A stretch of DNA of 6,003 bases. Source: Planctomycetia bacterium. GTDB lineage: Bacteria > Planctomycetota > Planctomycetia > Gemmatales > Gemmataceae. The stretch is from assembly GCA_025356615.1 (NCBI GenBank), contig JANXSH010000747.1:1-6003 (forward strand), in the 5' to 3' direction. The notes under the pieces were generated by a model that worked only from the letters and a program-made list of their open reading frames with translations, searched no databases and was not told the DNA's origin. The translations under genes and the position numbers were made by a program. Every line of letters starts with the position of its first letter. The stretch's first letter is position 1. Positions 1-5,969 of this stretch are shown here, in pieces.

Positions 1-456
1 GAGCTTCCCGACCCGAACGTCTGGCACGACCACCTCGACCGTGGAACTGTAAGAGAGAGCGAGTTGTGCAAGCGACTCGGCGTCCGCTACGTCTGGCTCC
101 CGCCGGACTTGGTGGATCCTCCTGAAGTCGAAAAACATCGCCCCATCGCGATCGACCAGATGCTCGAACTGTTGGATGATGAGTCGGTCTACCCGGTTCT
201 CCTTCACTGCAAGGCGGGACTGCACCGGACGGGAGTCCTGACGGCGATCTACCGCATGGAGTATCAGGGCTGGTCGCGCCAGGCCGCCTTCCGCGAATTG
301 CGGGCGCACGGCTTCGGCGACTGGGTCAGCACGACGGCGAACCCCTACATCGACCAGTACGTCTTCCGATACCGCCCGCGTGCCGAGGGCGCGCCCCGAC
401 AGGCGTCGGCGGAATCCGCCCGCCGTCTCGGGTTGCGTCATCCCCGCGTGGACTGA
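1..456 (+). CDS. Atypical dual-specificity (PFA-DSP/Siw14-like) phosphatase, 5' end missing
   Basis: The reading frame is open from the first base, so the gene begins upstream of the window; 151 codons are visible. Numbered from the first visible codon, the Cys-phosphatase loop HCKAGLHRTG covers about residues 69-78. Cys70 (codon 208-210) is the expected nucleophile and Arg76 the phosphate-binding residue of the CX5R signature. Asp36 or Asp39 in the preceding PPDLVD segment could be the general acid. The HCxxGxHRTG form, followed by an IYRMEYQGWS-type helix and a Gly-Phe segment, resembles the plant/fungal atypical DSP group (Siw14-like) more than classical tyrosine phosphatases. Known eukaryotic members of that group act on phosphoproteins or inositol pyrophosphates; the bacterial substrate is unknown. 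The last 25 or so residues are an Arg/Ala-rich tail unlikely to belong to the fold. No signal peptide can be judged without the N terminus. The permease gene follows after 35 bases on the same strand, which allows co-transcription. Confidence 0.85.
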   Translation, partial: ELPDPNVWHDHLDRGTVRESELCKRLGVRYVWLPPDLVDPPEVEKHRPIAIDQMLELLDDESVYPVLLHCKAGLHRTGVLTAIYRMEYQGWSRQAAFRELRAHGFGDWVSTTANPYIDQYVFRYRPRAEGAPRQASAESARRLGLRHPRVD

Positions 457-491
457 CCGTCCTCTTCCACAGGCCATCGGAACCGAGGGGC

Positions 492-1592
492 ATGCTCAAG
501 CACATCGACCGGCTGATGATCGTAGGCTACTTCAAATCCTACGCTATCTGCCTGATCAGCCTGCTGACGTTGTACGTCGTCGTCGATATGTTCACGAACC
601 TCGACGACTTCGTCCATCACGGGTCTCCCGGCCTAAAGGCCGTGGTGATCCGCATCGGCAGTTGGTACGGCTACCGAATCCCCCAACTGTTCGACCGCCT
701 CTGCGAGGCGATCGTGTTGCTCGCGGCCATGTTCACCGTCGCGATGATGCAGCGGAACAACGAGCAGGTCCCCCTCCTCTCCGCCGGCGTCTCGACGCAG
801 CGCATCGTCGCGCCGGTGCTGTGCTGCGCCTTCGTGATGTTGACACTCACGATCGCCAATCAGGAACTCGTCATCCCTCGCATCTCGGACAATCTCACTC
901 GGGGGCGGAACGACCCCGACGGGGAAATGGAGTCGATCCCTCGGAGCGGGTTCGAGGCGAACCAGATCCACATCGAGGGCACCAAGGCCGTCCGAAAGAC
1001 GCTCACGGTCAAAGGGTTCCGCGTGATGATCCCCGAGAGCGTCGGGGGGAACATGCTCCACATCACCGCCGAGGAGGCTCAGTTCAAATTCACGCCCGGC
1101 GACCTGCCGCGCGGCAGGTGGGAGTTGACCGGCTGTACGCCTCGCAACCTGGCGGCGATCCCCGGCATCCTCGAGATCCGCGACGACAGCCGCTACTTCT
1201 TGTACACCAAGGTCATCGATTTCGACGCCCTCGTCCGCGACCCCAAGTGGTTCAACCTCGCCTCGACCCGCCGACTGTATCAAGAACTCCAGCGCCCCGA
1301 ATCCACACGCCTGGCGTCGATCGCCGTCATGTTCCACGGCCGGCTGACGAGGCCGCTCCTCGGCATGGTCCTCGTGCTGATGGGCCTTTCGGTGATCCTC
1401 CTCGACCAGACCCGCAACGTCATCATCTCCGCGGGCTTCTGCCTCGTGCTGTGCGGCGGCTTCTTCGCCGTGGTCTACGCCTGCAAGATGCTCGGCGACA
1501 ACGAAATCCTCAGCCCCGCGCTCGCCGCCTGGCTCCCGGTCGTCGGCTTCGGCCCGTTCTCCCTGGTGCTGTTCGACGCGGTGCAGACGTGA
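492..1592 (+). CDS. LptF/LptG-family permease (YjgP/YjgQ type)
   Basis: This 366-residue protein has the usual length and architecture of the membrane subunit of the lipopolysaccharide export transporter (LptB2FGC), which extracts LPS from the inner membrane. Hydrophobic segments lie near residues 11-33, 66-86, 104-124, 285-305, 310-330 and 340-362. The hydrophilic stretch of about 125-280 between segments three and four fits the periplasmic beta-jellyroll domain. The segment MQRNNEQVPLLSAGVSTQRI (86-105) matches the family's cytoplasmic coupling-helix signature (E-x3-L-x-SAG-x-S). The C-terminal HGRLTRPLLG and LAAWLP segments are also typical. ATG at 492 is chosen because membrane segment one follows directly and there is no in-frame ATG, GTG or TTG between it and the upstream gene's stop; the purine run GAGGGG at 485-490 is closer than ideal. 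The next in-frame ATG is 516. LptF and LptG cannot be told apart here, so no symbol is given. No second permease, LptA, LptB or LptC is visible in the window. Confidence 0.9.
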   Translation: MLKHIDRLMIVGYFKSYAICLISLLTLYVVVDMFTNLDDFVHHGSPGLKAVVIRIGSWYGYRIPQLFDRLCEAIVLLAAMFTVAMMQRNNEQVPLLSAGVSTQRIVAPVLCCAFVMLTLTIANQELVIPRISDNLTRGRNDPDGEMESIPRSGFEANQIHIEGTKAVRKTLTVKGFRVMIPESVGGNMLHITAEEAQFKFTPGDLPRGRWELTGCTPRNLAAIPGILEIRDDSRYFLYTKVIDFDALVRDPKWFNLASTRRLYQELQRPESTRLASIAVMFHGRLTRPLLGMVLVLMGLSVILLDQTRNVIISAGFCLVLCGGFFAVVYACKMLGDNEILSPALAAWLPVVGFGPFSLVLFDAVQT

Positions 1593-1598
1593 TCCCCG

Positions 1599-1604
1599 TA
1601 GAAT
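1599..1604 (+). promoter_or_regulatory. Possible -10 element ahead of the Uma2 gene pair
   Basis: TAGAAT matches the sigma70 -10 consensus at five of six positions and begins 6 bases after the permease stop codon. Transcription would start near 1611, leaving a leader of about 28 bases before the ATG at 1639. No convincing -35 box is found at 16-18 bases upstream, so this is only a candidate. It would also explain why the ATG at 1603, which lies inside the element, is not the real start. Confidence 0.3.
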
Positions 1605-1624
1605 GGGGGGAGAAACTACGACCC

Positions 1625-1629
1625 GGAGG
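1625..1629 (+). promoter_or_regulatory. Ribosome binding site of Uma2 copy 1 (fixes the start at 1639)
   Basis: GGAGG ends 9 bases before the ATG at 1639. The alternative ATG at 1603 would place this site inside the coding region and has no equivalent site upstream. The start at 1639 also aligns with the first residue of the neighbouring paralogue (MGRTRP against MDRTRP). Confidence 0.75.
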
Positions 1630-1638
1630 GACGAGCAA

Positions 1639-2421
1639 ATGGGAAGGACGCGACCGAGCCGGGCGGAGGGGTTGACGCGCCTGGACTACGAGGAGGCGGC
1701 GCGGGAAGCTCTCCGAAGCCAGACGCTGGAGGAGATCATGGAGGCCACGCCCCAGGCGACCCAGCGCAAGATCACCGTGTGCAGCCTGGAACTGGTCCGC
1801 GGGAGGCGGCCCGACTTCCAGGTGTTCAACGAGTTGCTGGTGCTGTACCCCGACCCGGCCACCGGCGAGATGAAGCGGATCGTGCCGGACAACATGGTCG
1901 TCCTGCACGCCGAGGATCTCGGCCCGCTCCTGAGCTTCGACCTACCTCACATGCCGGCGCGGCCGTTCTGGGTGATGGAGTACGTCTCCACGTCGAGCCA
2001 GCGCAAGGACTACGTCCACAGTTTTCGTAAGTATGAGCAAGAGTTGAGGGTCCCGTACTATCTGATCTACTACCCCGACAACGAGGAACTGACGCTCTAC
2101 CGCTTCAACGCGGGACGTTCGCGTTACGACACGGTCTTGCCGGACGACGAGGGCCGCCACGCGATGCCCGACGTGCGCATCGAGGTGGGTCTCGTGGACG
2201 GCTGGATGCGGTTCTGGTACGAGGGTAGACTTCTGCCGCTGCCTGCCGAACTCGACCGCGAACTGGACGAAGCTCGCGCCGAAATGATCCGCGAGAAGCG
2301 GCGGGCAGACGGCGAGAAGCGGCGGGCCGACCGCGAGAAGCGGCGGGCCGACGGCGAGAAAGAACGCGCCGACCGACTGGCTGATCGACTACGAGCGATG
2401 GGAATCGACCCGGAGGAGTGA
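1639..2421 (+). CDS. Uma2-family (DUF820) putative endonuclease, tandem copy 1
   Basis: This 260-residue protein belongs to the Uma2/DUF820 group of PD-(D/E)XK-fold putative nucleases, which are abundant in planctomycetes and cyanobacteria and have mostly unknown roles. The core runs from about residue 40 to 195: VPDNMVV with Asp84, then WVMEYVS with Glu114, then RKDYVHSFRKY with Asp124, Lys131 and Tyr132, then VPYYLIYYPDNEELTLYR. Asp84 and Glu114 are the expected metal ligands. The usual family Lys four residues after the Asp is Ser128 here, and Lys131 may replace it. From about residue 200 a charged coiled coil follows, built on a heptad EKRRADG/R repeated three times plus a degenerate copy, ending MGIDPEE. 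There is no signal peptide, so it should be cytoplasmic. The start at 1639 is supported by GGAGG and by alignment with copy 2, which begins 4 bases after this stop. A nuclease role is inferred from the fold family only. Confidence 0.85.
   Translation: MGRTRPSRAEGLTRLDYEEAAREALRSQTLEEIMEATPQATQRKITVCSLELVRGRRPDFQVFNELLVLYPDPATGEMKRIVPDNMVVLHAEDLGPLLSFDLPHMPARPFWVMEYVSTSSQRKDYVHSFRKYEQELRVPYYLIYYPDNEELTLYRFNAGRSRYDTVLPDDEGRHAMPDVRIEVGLVDGWMRFWYEGRLLPLPAELDRELDEARAEMIREKRRADGEKRRADREKRRADGEKERADRLADRLRAMGIDPEE
2293..2376 (+). repeat. 21-base tandem repeat encoding a coiled-coil heptad
   Basis: Three near-identical 21-base units (2293-2313, 2314-2334, 2335-2355) encode EKRRADG, EKRRADR and EKRRADG. 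A fourth, degenerate unit (2356-2376) encodes EKERADR. Units 1-3 differ at only a few bases, which points to recent slippage or unequal exchange. The period of seven residues matches the heptad of a coiled coil. The paralogue at 2426-3166 has room for only two such units. Confidence 0.9.
2412..2416 (+). promoter_or_regulatory. Ribosome binding site of Uma2 copy 2, inside the end of copy 1
   Basis: GGAGG lies within the last codons of copy 1 (encoding Pro-Glu-Glu-stop) and ends 9 bases before the ATG at 2426. With only 4 bases between stop and start, ribosomes finishing copy 1 are well placed to start copy 2, which suggests translational coupling. Confidence 0.75.
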
Positions 2422-2425
2422 GCGC

Positions 2426-3166
2426 ATGGACAGAACTCGACCGAATCAGGCGAAGAAGCTGACACCCCTGCACTACGAAATGGCCGCACGGGCGGCGATG
2501 TGGAACGAATCACGGTCTCTCGATAGAGTAGCCACTCCACGGGCGGCCCAGCGCAAGATCACGCTGGCGAGCCTCGAGCTGGTTGCCGCCCACGAACCCA
2601 ACTTCCAGGTGTTCGAGGATCTCCTGGTCCTTTACCAGGAACCTGCGACGGAAGCAATCGAGGGCGTGGAGCCGGACAACATGGTCGTGCTGCACCCCGA
2701 AGCTTTTGGCCAACTGGAGAGTTTCAACGTCCCTCTCATGCCCGCTCGTCCGTTCTGGGTGATGCAGTACGTCACCGGGTCGAGAAAAAAGAAGGATCAC
2801 GACGAAGACTTCCAGAAATACGAGCGCGACCTGAAGGTGCCGTACTACCTGATCTTCTCCCCGGACAAGGGGAATCTGACGCTGTATCGTCTGGACGAGA
2901 CGAGCCAGCTCTATGACACGGTGCTGCCCGATGAGCATGGCCGTAGTGCTGTTCGAGAAGTGGGCATCGAGGTGGGATTGGTGGATGGCTGGGCGCGGTT
3001 CTGGTTCGAAGGAAGATTGCTGTTGCTGCCCGCAGAACTCGACCGCGAACTGAGCAAGGCACGCTCCGAACTCGACCGCGAGCGCCGGCGAGCCGACGAC
3101 GCGGTAGTGCGTGCGGATCGCCTGGCAGCGAAATTGTGCGCGATGGGCATCGACCCCGATGCCTGA
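2426..3166 (+). CDS. Uma2-family (DUF820) protein, tandem copy 2, probably altered active site
   Basis: This 246-residue paralogue of the preceding gene aligns without gaps over the first 216 residues, with 128 identities by hand count (about 59%). It keeps Asp84 in the PDNMVV strand and Asp124, Lys131 and Tyr132 in the KKKDHDEDFQKY helix. The conserved Glu114 of the WVMEYV strand is Gln here (CAG at 2765-2767 against GAG at 1978-1980 in copy 1). The Lys expected four residues after Asp124 is Asp128. The Glu change would remove a metal ligand in a PD-(D/E)XK site, so this copy may be catalytically weak or dead and could act as a binding partner of copy 1; that is inference. The least conserved stretch is residues 24-38. 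The C-terminal coiled coil is two heptads shorter and ends MGIDPDA. It is probably co-transcribed with copy 1. The frame is intact, and the strong conservation of the core argues against a decaying pseudogene. Confidence 0.85.
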   Translation: MDRTRPNQAKKLTPLHYEMAARAAMWNESRSLDRVATPRAAQRKITLASLELVAAHEPNFQVFEDLLVLYQEPATEAIEGVEPDNMVVLHPEAFGQLESFNVPLMPARPFWVMQYVTGSRKKKDHDEDFQKYERDLKVPYYLIFSPDKGNLTLYRLDETSQLYDTVLPDEHGRSAVREVGIEVGLVDGWARFWFEGRLLLLPAELDRELSKARSELDRERRRADDAVVRADRLAAKLCAMGIDPDA

Positions 3167-3203
3167 ACGCCCTTCGTCCGCATGTCTCCCAAGTTCGATG
3201 ACT

Positions 3204-3233
3204 CCGACCTCGCGCGCGATCGTGACCTATACT
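3204..3233 (+). promoter_or_regulatory. Putative sigma70-type promoter of the lipoprotein gene
   Basis: TATACT at 3228-3233 matches the -10 consensus at five of six positions. CCGACC at 3204-3209 is a weak -35 candidate (GAC core) with an 18-base spacer. Transcription would start near 3240, giving a leader of about 48 bases. It lies in the only sizeable intergenic gap (3167-3287), where nothing else was recognised apart from the ribosome binding site, and no hairpin terminator was seen after the Uma2 pair. Confidence 0.4.
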
Positions 3234-3273
3234 CGATTCAGATCGGGCAAGAAAGGCACCCACGCACATCGCG

Positions 3274-3278
3274 GGAGG
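3274..3278 (+). promoter_or_regulatory. Ribosome binding site of the lipoprotein gene (fixes the start at 3288)
   Basis: GGAGG inside GGGAGGAG ends 9 bases before the ATG at 3288. That ATG opens directly onto a lipoprotein signal peptide. The frame stays open upstream to 3111, but that extension overlaps the Uma2 gene and would bury the signal peptide inside the protein. Confidence 0.8.
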
Positions 3279-3287
3279 AGTTCACAC

Positions 3288-5912
3288 ATGGGGAAGTATC
3301 GGGCGGGCTTACCGGCCCTGGTGATCGTTCTGGGTCTCGCGGGCTGTTCGACCCCCGTGCCGGACGTGGGGCCGGAGACGAAGGAGGAGCCGGAACTTAG
3401 ACTCGGCGAAAAGGCCGAGGTCGATGTGGGCGACTGGCTGAAGCTGTCTCGCAAAGACCTGGCGAAGCTGGGCGACGAGTGGGCCGAGACGGTCGCGACC
3501 CAGCGGGAGGTCATCCGCTCGACGCCGACATCGGTCGAACTGTTGCCGAGGTTCCTTCCGCCCTTCCGCGTACCGGGCCTGGACCGGGCGACGTTCTCCG
3601 AGGGTATCGGCTTCAGCCTGCCGCCCTACGCGGAGCTTGGCAAGCCCGACTCGGCCCTCGCGGTCCACTTCGCGCGGATGGGCGACGATGACGCGGCGAC
3701 GAAACTCGTCGATCCCGCCGACCAGGCGACCCGCGATCGACTGGCGACTCTGAAATACGCCAGGAGCTACCCCATCGAGTGGACGCGCCTCGTCGGCCTC
3801 GTGCTGATCTCCTCCCACCTGAAACTCGCCACGGGTGACGTGGACGGCGCGACGAACCTCGTCCGCGTCCACGAACAACTCCGCAAGGATCTCGACGCCA
3901 AGGCCACCGCCGGGCCGCTCGGCTCCGCCCTGCTGCCCTGGGGGCGACGCGCCCTGCTCGCCGCCGTCGAGGCCTATCGCGGGCCGAAACTAAAAAAGAA
4001 CGACGTGGCCGACGACATCGACAAGGCGCTAGCCGCCTGGGGCGATGTGCCCGCACCCGCGCCCGGCCTTTCTCCTGGGGATACTCGATCGAAAGCCCTC
4101 GCCGTCCTCGGCGGCACGGCTCAGGGCAAGGCCATCGTGTGTTCCACCCCCGACGCCATCGCCCGCGCCATCGACGCGCTGACGCTGCCGTTGCCTTCGG
4201 AAGGGGTGCAATCCGTCGTCGGGTTCCTCGACGAGGCGGACAAGCTCACGGAAATCCAGACGGCCTACCGGCCCAAGATCGACACGCTCTACCGCACCCC
4301 GGCCGATCTCGCGTATCACCTGCTCGAGCGCCGGGCGATCCCAGGCGAGGCGAAAGTCCAGGGCCTCCAGCGGCAAGAGTTCTCGCTGGGCGACCTCCGC
4401 TTCGATGTCGCGCGGAGCGACCGAAGCCCGAGCGTCGGCGGCCTCGTCCGCGTCACCGCCGGGAAGGGTCCGATCCCTCCCTACGTCGGCCAATCATTGA
4501 CACGATTCGGCCCCATCGACCTGGGGCGCGGCTACGAGAGCAATCGCGTCCGCGTCGCCCTCCGCCAGGGCGGACCCTCGATCACCATCAAGGATTCGGA
4601 TACCCTGAAACGATTCAGCCCGTCGCTCCCATTACCCTCCCTCGCCGTCCTTACGCGTGAAGTGGATCGTGACCTCGTCAAGGCGTTCCAACTGAGTTGG
4701 ACGAGCGACGACAACGCCGCAGCCCTCCAGCGACTCTTACCCTTCTTGTGGTCCGCGTTCGGCCCCGGCACGATGGCCGATGTCGATGAGAGTACGGGTG
4801 CCTGCCTGGCGTTCACCTGGCACGACGAGACGAACGAGGTCCAGCTCCGGTTGCCCTACGACGACCGTTCGCCGACGTTGATCGCGCGAGATCGTCGTCC
4901 ACCGGAGAAGCAGGCCGCGCGTCTCGCCGAGGCCCAGGCGACGGATGCCCAGGAACGAGCGGCCCGCATCACGGCGGGGAAGGCCGAGGAGCGACTACCG
5001 CGAAACGCGGGCATCGCCAACGAGATGTCCCTGATGGGCCTCCGCCTTGGCCAGAGCCGAACGGCCGCCCTCGCGGCACTACCCAAAGGAAAATCCTACT
5101 CCCAAGGCAAGGGCGACAACTGGGCGAGCGTTGCACTCCTCGCCGCGCCGAACGAGACGGCCACCTCCTGGCTCCGCCAGATTCAACTGAGATTCGGCGA
5201 GAAGGACGAACTTGTCGAGATGCGCCTGCGCTACCAGGCCGGCCCGAAGGCATCGAAGAAGGGCCAGACGATGCTCACCCTCCTCTCCGACGCGAACGCC
5301 GGTGCCCCGGAGACGATCACTCCGCTATGGGCGGGCCTCTGGGCCGACCTGCCCGAGCCGGGCAAGACCACGAGCCATCGCTGGAGTGACGATCGCACGA
5401 TCCGCCTGTACTCCGAGGACGCGGGCGGGATGGAGGTCATCCTCCGCGACCGCTCCGACGAGGCACCCGGCCCCTGGCAGTGGGTCGGCTCCGGCGTCGG
5501 CGGGATGCGACTAGGCGAGTCGGCGGACTCGATCGAGAACAAGGGCCGAAACCCCGTCGTCGGCACCTCCGACGGGGCCTCGGTCTATCGCGGGGCGAAG
5601 GACGGCCCCTACGAGATGGTCCTCGTCTGGTACGCAACGGGAGGAAAGGCCGGCGCGACTCGAATCCTCGCCGTCCACCGCGACATCCCCGCCCCCGAGC
5701 CGAAAGATATCGCCGCCGCCCTGAACCGCGCCTGGGGCAAGGATGTCGCCACCCTCGGCTTCGTCCGCCGCCAGCTGCCCGCGTCCGGCTCGCAACTCGG
5801 TGCCTACTTCTGGAATGACGACCGCACCCGCGTCAAGACCTGGGCCGAGGCCACGGACAAAGGCCCGCGCCTGATGACCGAATGGCGCTACTGGCCGATC
5901 GGGGCGAACTAG
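3288..5912 (+). CDS. Large lipoprotein of unknown function with repeated C-terminal modules
   Basis: The 874-residue product starts with a short signal peptide and the lipobox LAGC. Cys20 is the predicted lipidated residue, followed by Ser, so the mature protein should be membrane-anchored outside the cytoplasm. The function is not recognised. Residues 21-40 are a Pro/Glu-rich linker. Residues 145-255 are helix-rich and include a TPR-like stretch (HLKLATGDVDGATNLVRVHEQL region, 177-198), which is suggestive only. The C-terminal half contains related modules. A G-(L/M)-R-L-G-(Q/E)-S segment appears at 584-590 and 739-745, loosely like the LGxSxxxv entry of BamE/OmlA-type folds. A W-x-D-(D/E)-x-T segment appears at 511-516, 699-704 and 842-847, each time preceded by a Leu/Trp-rich helix and followed by beta-type sequence. 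A charged helical linker lies at 540-570. No catalytic motif is apparent. The start is chosen on the lipobox and the GGAGG site. It has its own putative promoter, so it is probably not part of the Uma2 transcript. A structural or binding role is more likely than an enzyme, but this is inference. Confidence 0.85.
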   Translation: MGKYRAGLPALVIVLGLAGCSTPVPDVGPETKEEPELRLGEKAEVDVGDWLKLSRKDLAKLGDEWAETVATQREVIRSTPTSVELLPRFLPPFRVPGLDRATFSEGIGFSLPPYAELGKPDSALAVHFARMGDDDAATKLVDPADQATRDRLATLKYARSYPIEWTRLVGLVLISSHLKLATGDVDGATNLVRVHEQLRKDLDAKATAGPLGSALLPWGRRALLAAVEAYRGPKLKKNDVADDIDKALAAWGDVPAPAPGLSPGDTRSKALAVLGGTAQGKAIVCSTPDAIARAIDALTLPLPSEGVQSVVGFLDEADKLTEIQTAYRPKIDTLYRTPADLAYHLLERRAIPGEAKVQGLQRQEFSLGDLRFDVARSDRSPSVGGLVRVTAGKGPIPPYVGQSLTRFGPIDLGRGYESNRVRVALRQGGPSITIKDSDTLKRFSPSLPLPSLAVLTREVDRDLVKAFQLSWTSDDNAAALQRLLPFLWSAFGPGTMADVDESTGACLAFTWHDETNEVQLRLPYDDRSPTLIARDRRPPEKQAARLAEAQATDAQERAARITAGKAEERLPRNAGIANEMSLMGLRLGQSRTAALAALPKGKSYSQGKGDNWASVALLAAPNETATSWLRQIQLRFGEKDELVEMRLRYQAGPKASKKGQTMLTLLSDANAGAPETITPLWAGLWADLPEPGKTTSHRWSDDRTIRLYSEDAGGMEVILRDRSDEAPGPWQWVGSGVGGMRLGESADSIENKGRNPVVGTSDGASVYRGAKDGPYEMVLVWYATGGKAGATRILAVHRDIPAPEPKDIAAALNRAWGKDVATLGFVRRQLPASGSQLGAYFWNDDRTRVKTWAEATDKGPRLMTEWRYWPIGAN

Positions 5913-5938
5913 ACGAAGATAGAAGAGAGGCCCAGCCC

Positions 5939-5969
5939 GTAGGGTGGGTCGAGCAACGCGAGGCCCACC
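5939..5969. repeat. REP-like palindrome with GTAG head
   Basis: GTAG at 5939-5942 directly precedes an imperfect palindrome: GGTGGGTC (5943-5950) pairs with GGCCCACC (5962-5969) across an 11-base loop, giving eight pairs with one G-T wobble. A conserved GTAG or GGAG tetranucleotide at the foot of a short palindrome is the hallmark of bacterial REP elements mobilised by RAYT (TnpA-REP) transposases. The location just after a gene is also typical. There is no following T-tract, so it does not look like a classical intrinsic terminator, although the hairpin could protect the 3' end of the lipoprotein mRNA. Only one copy lies in the window, so repetitiveness is not shown here. Confidence 0.6.

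Noticed and set aside
633..1337. Antisense reading frame of 234 codons opposite the permease gene
   Set aside because: No recognisable domain and a composition typical of the antisense frame in GC-rich coding DNA; the other long antisense frames (3309-3878, 4029-4493, 5511-5981) are dismissed for the same reason.
1603..1638. ATG at 1603 as the start of Uma2 copy 1
   Set aside because: It lies inside a -10-like TAGAAT, has no ribosome binding site and adds 12 residues absent from the paralogue; the start at 1639 fits better.
380..1675. Long + strand reading frame overlapping the permease gene
   Set aside because: The translation is Arg/Pro/His-rich low-complexity sequence in another frame of a clear membrane-protein gene; it is a GC-rich shadow frame.
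2785..2791. A-AAA-AAG slippery heptamer in phase within Uma2 copy 2, a possible -1 frameshift site like that of dnaX
   Set aside because: The phase is right, but no upstream SD-like stimulator was found and no downstream stem was evident; the -1 frame stops after 41 codons (2914-2916) in the middle of the nuclease core. It is most simply a Lys-rich stretch.
1639..3166. Restriction-modification or defence operon built on the Uma2 nucleases
   Set aside because: No methyltransferase, helicase, specificity subunit or other defence gene is adjacent, and Uma2 proteins occur in many unrelated contexts.
3111..3287. In-frame N-terminal extension of the lipoprotein gene back to 3111
   Set aside because: It overlaps the end of Uma2 copy 2, would bury the signal peptide and lipobox, and has no ribosome binding site; the ATG at 3288 has GGAGG at ideal spacing.
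5943..5969. Rho-independent terminator for the lipoprotein gene
   Set aside because: The hairpin is followed by CAAAGCGCC-type sequence with no T-tract and has an 11-base loop; a REP-like element explains it better.
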